Source: TMED13 sp042090305
Lineage (GTDB): Bacteria > Pseudomonadota > Alphaproteobacteria > Methylaequorales > Methylaequoraceae
Reading direction: 5' to 3'
DNA: 36,320 bases
Assembly: GCA_042090305.1 (NCBI GenBank)
Contig: JBELJQ010000016.1
Coordinates: 1-36,320 of the forward strand
Shown here: piece by piece, positions 8,538 through 14,578 of the stretch
How positions within the stretch are numbered: the stretch's first letter is position 1
How the letters are laid out: every line of letters starts with the position of its first letter
The notes under the pieces: model-generated
The model's database searches: none
Told to the model about the DNA's origin: nothing
What the model saw: the letters and a program-made list of their open reading frames with translations, nothing else
Position numbers and translations under genes: made by a program

Positions 8538-9662
8538 TTAAATAATTATTAACTCTGCCCTTAATGCTCCAGCTTCTCTTAGTGCTTCAAGAATTGCAAC
8601 CATATCAGTTGCAGTAGTTCCTGTTTCATTGAGTGCATCAACTAAGGTTTGAAGCTCAATACCGGGATCAAACACAAAAGCTCTTGCAGGTTGCTCATCA
8701 ACCTCAATTTGTGTATCCTGAGCAGTTGTTGCCCCGGTTCCTGAAACTGTCGCCGATTGACCAACTACTGTACCAGTTCCTTCAGATAATAGTTTAGTAT
8801 CCTCTTGAATTTTTACTGAAAGGCTACCGTGAGCGACTGCAGCTGGAGAAATTCTTACATCTCCTCCAATTACAACTGTACCTGTTCGCGAGTTAACAAC
8901 AACTTTAGCTTTTGGAGTGACAGGTTCAAAATTTAAGTTTTCAAGTAGACCAATAAATGAGACCTTTTGTGAAGGTGCAGATGGTGTTCTAACTTTAATT
9001 GAAGTTGAGTCTAGTGGAGTGGCAACTTCCGGTCCAAAAACATCATTGATTGTATTTGCAATTTTGTCAGCTTGAGAAAAATCTGCCTGATGAAGATTTA
9101 AAACAATATTATCATTTTCAAGGAAAGAACTCTCAACACTTTTTTCTACAGTCGCACCATTTGGAATTCTTCCTACAGTTGGTGTTCCTTGAATAGTACT
9201 AGAGCCATCTGCACCTTCAACCCCTAATCCACCTACAACTAAGTTACCTTGTGCAATTCCATATACTTGTCCATCTGCACCCTTTAAAGCTGTCATCAAT
9301 AAAGTTCCACCTTTAAGTGATTTTGCTTTACCTAAAGATGAGACAGTTACATCAATTGTGTTTCCTGGTTTTGCAAATGGAGGGAGAGTTGCAGTAACCA
9401 TAACATTTGCAGCATTTTGTGCATTTATATCCGCTACGTTTGCAATAACACCAAACTGAGAAATCATTGATGCAATACTTTGCTTGGTTAAGTTAACACT
9501 ACCATCCCCAGTTTTTGCTAAACCAATTACGAGACCATATCCAACTAGTTGGTTAGTTCTAACGCCAGCTACTGTTGCCATATCCTTAATTCTATCTGCA
9601 TTACAAAAATCGCTTACGAACAGAAAGGTTAAGAAATAAATTATAAAAATTTTTTTGATCAT
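8538..9662 (-). CDS. flgI: Flagellar P-ring protein FlgI
   Basis: FlgI assembles the P ring around the rod in the peptidoglycan layer. The 374-aa sequence has a clear Sec signal peptide (a basic start, then a hydrophobic stretch to about residue 22, ending near NA|DRIKD) and the signature AGVRTNQLVGYGLVIGLAKTG right after it. Other diagnostic stretches are MVTATLPPFAKPGNTIDVTV, GGTLLMTALKGADG and the C-terminal DPGIELQTLVDALNETG. Length is normal for the family. It begins 3 bp after flgH and is part of the flgGHIJKL run. The periplasmic chaperone gene flgA is not present beside it. Confidence 0.96.
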   Translation of the reverse strand: MIKKIFIIYFLTFLFVSDFCNADRIKDMATVAGVRTNQLVGYGLVIGLAKTGDGSVNLTKQSIASMISQFGVIANVADINAQNAANVMVTATLPPFAKPGNTIDVTVSSLGKAKSLKGGTLLMTALKGADGQVYGIAQGNLVVGGLGVEGADGSSTIQGTPTVGRIPNGATVEKSVESSFLENDNIVLNLHQADFSQADKIANTINDVFGPEVATPLDSTSIKVRTPSAPSQKVSFIGLLENLNFEPVTPKAKVVVNSRTGTVVIGGDVRISPAAVAHGSLSVKIQEDTKLLSEGTGTVVGQSATVSGTGATTAQDTQIEVDEQPARAFVFDPGIELQTLVDALNETGTTATDMVAILEALREAGALRAELIII

Positions 9663-9665
9663 AAA

Positions 9666-10358
9666 TTAAAATGGCGAAACGTAAGCAAAATACCTACTTA
9701 ACCATCCCTTTGTTACACTATCATTCATATCCCCAGTACCAGTATAAGATATTGAAGCATCAGCTACTTTTTTTGAAGAAACTGTATTCGATGATGAAAT
9801 ATCTTCTGGTCTGATAACTCCAGCAAGTCTTATGTATTCAGTTCCACTATTGTATGCTAACTTTCTCTCTCCTTTAACTTGAAGATTACCATTAGGGAAC
9901 ACTCGCACAACTGTTACAGAAATCGTACCTGAAATACTATTTGCTTGAGCAGCTGAACCAGTACCAGTAAATGCTTGAGTTGTACCTCCTTGAAGCCTTC
10001 CTTCATCCACACCGTCTTTAAATAGAAGTTTACCTATAATAGAAGAGGGACCAAACAATGCTTCAGGTAAATCAAACTGGTAATTATCCTGCTTTGAAGT
10101 AGTTTCTGAACCCGAATTTGCTGCTGTCATAGACTCCTCAAGAGTAATAGTGATTATATCACCAACAGCATTTGCCCTACGATCAGAGGCAAACAATCCT
10201 CCACCACCGTTATAAACAGCACCTTCAGTAGACATGTCTTTCATTTCAAAGTTAGTAAAATCTGGTTGAATACTTTTAAATTCCTCACCAATTTTATTCT
10301 CCATATAAGTAGAACAACTTTGAATACTAAAAAAAACTAATAAATATAAATATCTCAT
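9666..10358 (-). CDS. flgH: Flagellar L-ring lipoprotein FlgH
   Basis: FlgH forms the outer-membrane L ring. The 230-aa protein has a short lipoprotein signal peptide ending in a lipobox-like SIQSC, with Cys15 as the probable lipidation site. FlgH hallmarks follow: LFASDRRANAVGDIITITLEES, then SISGTISVTVVRVFPNGNLQVKGER and EYIRLAGVIRPEDISSSNTV, ending in GWLSRYFAYVSPF. The size matches typical FlgH. It lies 6 bp after flgG. In many relatives flgA sits between flgG and flgH; here it does not. Confidence 0.96.
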   Translation of the reverse strand: MRYLYLLVFFSIQSCSTYMENKIGEEFKSIQPDFTNFEMKDMSTEGAVYNGGGGLFASDRRANAVGDIITITLEESMTAANSGSETTSKQDNYQFDLPEALFGPSSIIGKLLFKDGVDEGRLQGGTTQAFTGTGSAAQANSISGTISVTVVRVFPNGNLQVKGERKLAYNSGTEYIRLAGVIRPEDISSSNTVSSKKVADASISYTGTGDMNDSVTKGWLSRYFAYVSPF

Positions 10359-10364
10359 TTTAGA

Positions 10365-11153
10365 CTACAGGTTATTACTTACAAATCTTAACATTTCATC
10401 AACTGATGTTATTGCTTTTGAATTTACTTCATATGCTCTTTGTGTTTCAATCATATCCACTAACTCTTGGACCACATTAACATTTGATGCCTCTAACGAA
10501 CCTTGAACAATTTTACCAAAACCAGCAACGAATGGATTTTCTAAAATTGGCGGCCCACTTGCAATGGACTCTACATAAAAATTTTCGCCAATCGGTTGTA
10601 AACCTGTTAAATTTTGAAAGTTTGCTAACTGTAACTGACCAACTTCCTGTGCTTCAACCTGCTCAGGTATTTGAACAGAAATAATACCATCTGCAGAAAC
10701 ATTTATTTTAGTAGCCTCAGCAGGTACGGCTATCTCTGGCTGAATAATAAATCCGCTACTTGTGGTAAGAAGTCCTTCATCATTTCTTGAGAATGCTCCA
10801 TTTCTTGTATAAACTAACTCTCCACTTGGTAAAAGAACTTGAAACATACCTGTTCCATCAATTGCTAAATCCAATGAATTATCAGTGGAAATGATACTTC
10901 CCTGGGAGTGCATTTTGTTAGCACTAACTATATTTACACCAGTACCAACAGAGAAACCAGAAGTTAACTCGGTATCAACCGATGTTTGAGCACCACTGCT
11001 TCTTATTATTTGGTAAAGTAAAGATTCAAAATTTGCTCGGTCTCTTTTAAAGCCATTTGTATTTACATTCGCAAGATTGTTAGATATTATTTGCATCCTA
11101 ACTTGTTGAGCATTCAAGCCAGTTTTTGCTACATGCATTGCATTTATTCCCAT
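10365..11153 (-). CDS. flgG: Flagellar distal rod protein FlgG
   Basis: FlgG builds the distal rod. The 262-aa protein has the rod/hook-family N terminus (AKTGLNAQQVRMQIISNNLANVNTNGFKRDR, a stretch typical of axial proteins), the GTGMFQVLLPSGELVYTRNGAF beta domain, and the C-terminal VNVVQELVDMIETQRAYEVN motif followed by the SVDEMLRFVSN helix. Length is exactly that of standard FlgG. A near-consensus sigma-54 promoter lies about 40 bp upstream, so flgG is probably the first gene of the flgGHIJKL operon. The proximal rod gene flgF, usually its neighbour, is not in this window. Confidence 0.97.
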   Translation of the reverse strand: MGINAMHVAKTGLNAQQVRMQIISNNLANVNTNGFKRDRANFESLLYQIIRSSGAQTSVDTELTSGFSVGTGVNIVSANKMHSQGSIISTDNSLDLAIDGTGMFQVLLPSGELVYTRNGAFSRNDEGLLTTSSGFIIQPEIAVPAEATKINVSADGIISVQIPEQVEAQEVGQLQLANFQNLTGLQPIGENFYVESIASGPPILENPFVAGFGKIVQGSLEASNVNVVQELVDMIETQRAYEVNSKAITSVDEMLRFVSNNL

Positions 11154-11190
11154 TGTTGTTGCCTCTTTCTAGAATTATTTAAAAGAGTTT

Positions 11191-11206
11191 TGCAAACATT
11201 ATGCCA
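11191..11206 (-). promoter_or_regulatory. Sigma-54 promoter of the flgG operon
   Basis: On the minus strand the sequence TGGCATAATGTTTGCA matches the sigma-54 consensus TGGCAC-N5-TTGCA. The invariant GG and GC dinucleotides are separated by exactly 10 bases, as required. Transcription would begin about 12 bases downstream (near 11179), about 25 bases before the flgG start codon. Sigma-54 control of rod, ring and hook genes is established for alphaproteobacterial flagella such as Caulobacter, where FlbD is the activator. The activator binding site was not identified. Confidence 0.72.
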
Positions 11207-11230
11207 TAGAAAAAACAATTAACAGAGTAT

Positions 11231-11548
11231 TCAGGCCTTACCAATTCTGGTGGATTTACCTTCTTTTATATTACGTATTGTGCTTTCAATCAGATTATCA
11301 GAAAATTTTCGTAGTTTAACACTATCAAAATTGGAACAAAAAATTCTAACAGAAGTAACAAGAGCTAGAGCTTGTAATAAATCACCATCAGATATTTTTT
11401 TTTTTTTGATCTCCTTATCTAAAAGGTTCAGAACTTTGCTTGCTAATTCAGTAACGTGTTTTGGGTTAGGGGATTCATGATGACTGTCAAAGAAAAAATC
11501 AATATTTTGATTTTCAAATATTATTGAGAATGGTATTCTATTAGTCAT
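11231..11548 (-). CDS. Unknown 105-aa protein upstream of flgG
   Basis: I do not recognise this 105-aa protein. It has no signal peptide or membrane segment and is mainly predicted helix after residue 30, with a run of five lysines or near-lysines (EIKKKK) followed by SDGDLLQALALVTSVRIFCSN. It is encoded on the flagellar strand, 77 bp upstream of flgG, but the sigma-54 promoter lies in that gap, so it is probably not needed for flgG transcription. Its start is 38 bp from the divergent ferritin-like gene. It could be a small flagellar regulator or chaperone, or unrelated. The ribosome binding site is weak. Confidence 0.6.
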   Translation of the reverse strand: MTNRIPFSIIFENQNIDFFFDSHHESPNPKHVTELASKVLNLLDKEIKKKKISDGDLLQALALVTSVRIFCSNFDSVKLRKFSDNLIESTIRNIKEGKSTRIGKA

Positions 11549-11586
11549 AATAATTAAATAATATTTGTTAATCTAAATTTCAAACC

Positions 11587-12024
11587 ATGAAAGATTTAAA
11601 TATACAAAAAGCGATATCAATTTTAAATGATATTCTAAAATATGAACTTGCAGGAGTTGTTAAGTATACACACTTTGCACTGATGGTTACAGGACCAAAT
11701 AGACTTATTCTAGATAAATTCTTTAAATCCCAAGCCTCAGAATCATTGCAACACGCTCAACAAGCCGGTGAATTATTAACAGGATTAGGGGGACATCCCT
11801 CTCAAATGATACCAAAAATTGAAGAAACCAATCAGCATGAGATAAAAGACTTACTTAATGAAAGTCTCGTTCATGAACAAAAAGCGATTGACTTATATAA
11901 GGACTTACTTGATTGCTCTGAAAATAAAAGCTTATATATCGAAGAATATGCTCGCGAGATGATAAAGCAAGAAGAAATGCATGGAATAGAAATAAAAAAA
12001 ATGCTTCGAGATTATAAAGAATAG
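11587..12024 (+). CDS. Ferritin-like / bacterioferritin-family protein
   Basis: A 145-aa four-helix-bundle protein of the ferritin-like superfamily that probably oxidises and stores iron in the cytoplasm. Candidate di-iron ligands are Glu20 (helix A), Glu52 and His56 (helix B, SESLQHAQQAGE), Glu97 (helix C, SLVHEQKAIDLY), and Glu129 and His132 (helix D, QEEMHGIE). The spacing follows bacterioferritin, but the helix-B Glu-His distance is one residue longer than the usual ExxH, so activity should not be assumed identical. The protein is slightly shorter than typical bacterioferritin, and no conserved haem-ligating Met is obvious at the usual place. It is followed after 12 bp by a symporter-family gene on the same strand. 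Confidence 0.82.
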   Translation: MKDLNIQKAISILNDILKYELAGVVKYTHFALMVTGPNRLILDKFFKSQASESLQHAQQAGELLTGLGGHPSQMIPKIEETNQHEIKDLLNESLVHEQKAIDLYKDLLDCSENKSLYIEEYAREMIKQEEMHGIEIKKMLRDYKE

Positions 12025-12036
12025 TTTCGATCTTGG

Positions 12037-12930
12037 ATGCTAAATTTAAGTTTTTTTTTCTTTATTTTTTTCTTTTTATTACTTTCATACTTTTTTAAAG
12101 ATAATTTTGCGAACTTAAGCTCTTACATTCCTCACTTACTGGGGATAGTAATCTTCTTTATGGGTTTAACAATTGAACTCAAAGAATTACTTCACACTCT
12201 AAGAAAATTTAAGTGGATTATTATTACAATTTCAATCCAGTTTACTGTCATGCCTTTTCTAGCATTTATAATATCTCTAATTTTTAGATTACCATTAGAA
12301 ATTAGCCTTGGATTTATTATTTTAGGTTCGTGTCCTGGAGGCACGGCATCAAACGTAATAACCTATTTGTGTAATGGTAATGTTTCCCTATCTCTTTTAT
12401 GTACATTCATATCAACAATTTTTGCAATTATTCTTACCCCATTACTTATTTATTTTTATGGCGGTCATTCAATCGAAATTCCAGTTATAAATTTGATTTT
12501 ATCCACATCAAAAATTATTTTAATTCCATTAGTTTTTGGTTTTTTGATTAAGTTATATTTTTTCAATTTTATTAATAAAATAAAAAAAGCCTTTCCCACT
12601 ATTTCAGAAATTTCTGTTGCGCTTATAATTTCTATTATTTTTGCAATCAATTATGAAAATATAAGTTTTGTGACACCTCAAATATTTGGTGGTGTAATTA
12701 TTCATAATATATGTGGACTTTTTTTAGGTTATTTAATTGCAGATTATTTTAAAATTCCAAAAAAAGAAAAGAAAACTATTGCTATTGAGGTTGGTATGCA
12801 AAACTCTGGACTGGGAATGGGTTTGGCTATGATTCATTTTAGCAATTTAGTTGCTTTACCATCTGCTATTTTTAGTCTTTGGCATAATATTTCTGCATCA
12901 ATACTTGTCTATTTATCAAAAAAAAAATAG
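12037..12930 (+). CDS. Bile acid:sodium symporter (BASS) family transporter
   Basis: A 297-aa inner-membrane protein with about nine or ten hydrophobic segments. It carries the two BASS-family signatures: GSCPGGTASNVITYL around residues 97-111 and EVGMQNSGLGMGLAM around 250-264, which line the sodium and substrate sites in the family. The substrate of bacterial members is usually a small organic anion (for example pantoate, pyruvate or another carboxylate) rather than bile acid; the sequence here does not say which. The ATG at 12037 lies 12 bp after the ferritin-like gene, and the only upstream purine-rich stretch is weak, so translation may be coupled. It is followed after 26 bp by the molbindin gene. 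Confidence 0.88.
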   Translation: MLNLSFFFFIFFFLLLSYFFKDNFANLSSYIPHLLGIVIFFMGLTIELKELLHTLRKFKWIIITISIQFTVMPFLAFIISLIFRLPLEISLGFIILGSCPGGTASNVITYLCNGNVSLSLLCTFISTIFAIILTPLLIYFYGGHSIEIPVINLILSTSKIILIPLVFGFLIKLYFFNFINKIKKAFPTISEISVALIISIIFAINYENISFVTPQIFGGVIIHNICGLFLGYLIADYFKIPKKEKKTIAIEVGMQNSGLGMGLAMIHFSNLVALPSAIFSLWHNISASILVYLSKKK

Positions 12931-12956
12931 ATTAAAGGATAAACATAGGAGAATTT

Positions 12957-13184
12957 ATGGAAATTAGTGCAAAAAATCAAATTAGGGGAATAGTTACTTC
13001 TGTTATTCATGGAACAAGTTACTCACAAGTTGCTGTTGAACAAACTGATGCTGATGGAAATCCAACAGGTAGTTTTATTCATGCAGCTATTCCTGTGGAT
13101 ATTTGCAAAAAAATGGAACTTGGTAAAGGTAGTGATGTAACATGTATTTTCCCTGCTGCTACGGTGATATTAGCTAAACATTAG
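12957..13184 (+). CDS. Molbindin (Mop/TOBE domain protein)
   Basis: A 75-aa protein that is a single Mop/TOBE domain: ISAKNQIRGIVTSV at the start and a KGSDVTCIFPAATVILAK end, matching the ISARNxLKGxV... and ...SVMIAK pattern of molbindins. These small proteins bind molybdate or tungstate oxyanions in the cytoplasm as oligomers. Residues 30-42 form a slightly longer loop (TDADGNPTGS) than in the shortest members. A good AGGAG-type ribosome binding site precedes the ATG. It is the first of three genes (molbindin, permease, ATPase) in a tight cluster, which supports a metal-oxyanion role. Confidence 0.85.
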   Translation: MEISAKNQIRGIVTSVIHGTSYSQVAVEQTDADGNPTGSFIHAAIPVDICKKMELGKGSDVTCIFPAATVILAKH

Positions 13185-13199
13185 TTTTGTTTATCTATT

Positions 13200-13895
13200 G
13201 TGGAAGCCTTAATTGAATCTGTTAGATTGATTTTATCTTTAGATGAAAACCTATATGAAATAATATTTTTATCTCTGAAGGTTTCAGCAGTTGCATTATT
13301 TATTTCCACATTGATTGGTTTGCCAACAGCTGGATTACTATCTTCAACAAATTTTTTTGGAAGAAAACCTATAATATTGATTTTTAATTCAATGATGGCA
13401 TTGCCTCCAGTTTTCGTTGGCCTTTTATTATACGTAATTTTTTCTCAATCTGGAATTTTTGGGTTTATGAAAATTCTTTACACACCAACCATTATGATAA
13501 TTGCTCAAATAATTATAATCTTTCCTATTATTGTCTCAGTTAGTACTGAAGTCCTTGATAGTATTTTTAAAGAATATGAAGAATTTTTTGATAGTTTTGA
13601 AGTAAGTGTTTTTAGAAGAGTTAAAACAACACTCTTCGACGCTAGGTTTTCTCTTATAACATGTGTTTTAACTGGTCTAGGTAGAGCTTTGTCTGAGGTT
13701 GGGGCAATAATAATTGTTGGCGGTAATATTGTTCATTACACTCGAGTTATGACCACTACAATTGCCCTCGAAACTTCAAGGGGTAATCTAACTTTAGCTA
13801 TGGCACTTGGTATAATTTTAATTTTTATTTCAATCTTTCTTAACTTTTTAGTTTTACTTATTAAAACAACAACAAAAAATAATTCGTATGATTAA
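13200..13895 (+). CDS. tupB: Tungstate/molybdate ABC transporter permease (TupB-like)
   Basis: A 231-aa inner-membrane permease with about five or six hydrophobic segments. The cytoplasmic coupling region and C terminus read GRALSEVGAIIIVGGNI, then TRVMTTTIALETSRGN, which closely match TupB and distinguish it from ModB and CysT-type permeases. The start codon is GTG, 15 bp after molbindin; no clear ribosome binding site is present. The gene overlaps the ATPase gene by 8 bp, so the two are translationally coupled. No gene for a periplasmic binding protein (TupA) lies nearby, although TupB needs one to deliver substrate. Confidence 0.87.
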   Translation: MEALIESVRLILSLDENLYEIIFLSLKVSAVALFISTLIGLPTAGLLSSTNFFGRKPIILIFNSMMALPPVFVGLLLYVIFSQSGIFGFMKILYTPTIMIIAQIIIIFPIIVSVSTEVLDSIFKEYEEFFDSFEVSVFRRVKTTLFDARFSLITCVLTGLGRALSEVGAIIIVGGNIVHYTRVMTTTIALETSRGNLTLAMALGIILIFISIFLNFLVLLIKTTTKNNSYD

Positions 13896-14577
13896 TAATA
13901 AGGTATCATTTAAAAATGTTAGTTTAAAATTGAAGAATAACTTTTCTTTAAAAAATCTTTCATTTTCTTTTTCAAGTTTAGGTATTTCAATAATAATTGG
14001 ACCGAATGGTTCGGGAAAAACATTAATCGCCAAACTTATAAGAGGGATTGTCAAACCAGATAAAGGAAGTATTCAATTAAAAGAAAAAAAATCTAGAATA
14101 AGTTACTTATCTCAGAAACCAACTTTTCTTAGAAGAAATGTTTTTAACAATTTAGCATACCCGATGTTAATTAATGGTTTTTCAGAACTGGAAACGAATA
14201 TAAGAATTAACCATTTATTAAATTTTTTTGACTTTAGTGATAAAGCTAATTTATCAGCTAGAATTTTATCTGGAGGAAACAAACAATTCTTGTCCTTTAT
14301 AAGATCGTTGGTATTAGATACTGAGATTTTAATACTTGATGAGCCATGTTCCAACCTAGACTTAAAGTCAAATAATAGGATAGAAAATTACTTAAAGAGT
14401 ATTAAAAAAAAAAAAAAAATTATAATGGTTACTCATGATTTATTTCAAGCAATGCGATTGGCTGACGAAATACTAATAATAAATGATGGAAGGTTGATTG
14501 AAATTTCAAGTAGGAGTGACGTATTGAAATCAAAAGAGGAATTTACCCAAAATTTTCTAACAAGAAATATAAGTTAA
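13888..14577 (+). CDS. tupC: Tungstate/molybdate ABC transporter ATP-binding protein (TupC-like)
   Basis: A 229-aa ABC ATPase powering the TupB permease. Walker A is GPNGSGKT (about residues 38-45), the Q-loop region is SYLSQKP, the signature is LSGGNKQ, and Walker B is ILILDEP, followed by the D-loop SNLD and switch histidine in MVTHD. Asn replaces the more usual Gln/Glu after the signature GG, a common variant. It lacks the C-terminal regulatory TOBE domain, which fits with a separate molbindin gene in the same cluster. A run of 16 adenines inside the gene encodes five lysines just before the MVTHD strand. It converges on the molybdopterin oxidoreductase with only 1 bp between the stop codons. 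Confidence 0.86.
   Translation: MINNKVSFKNVSLKLKNNFSLKNLSFSFSSLGISIIIGPNGSGKTLIAKLIRGIVKPDKGSIQLKEKKSRISYLSQKPTFLRRNVFNNLAYPMLINGFSELETNIRINHLLNFFDFSDKANLSARILSGGNKQFLSFIRSLVLDTEILILDEPCSNLDLKSNNRIENYLKSIKKKKKIIMVTHDLFQAMRLADEILIINDGRLIEISSRSDVLKSKEEFTQNFLTRNIS
14404..14419 (+). repeat. Sixteen-adenine homopolymer inside tupC
   Basis: A run of 16 consecutive A bases codes for five Lys codons plus the first base of the next Ile. The frame is intact across it and the ABC motifs after it (MVTHD) are present. Runs of this length are prone to replication slippage, transcriptional slippage and sequencing error. The slippage role is inference. Confidence 0.85.
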
Positions 14578-14578
14578 T

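Noticed and set aside
11587..12930. Functional iron link between the ferritin-like gene and the adjacent symporter
   Set aside because: They are neighbours on one strand, but the symporter family carries organic anions and sodium; nothing in the sequence points to iron or siderophore transport.
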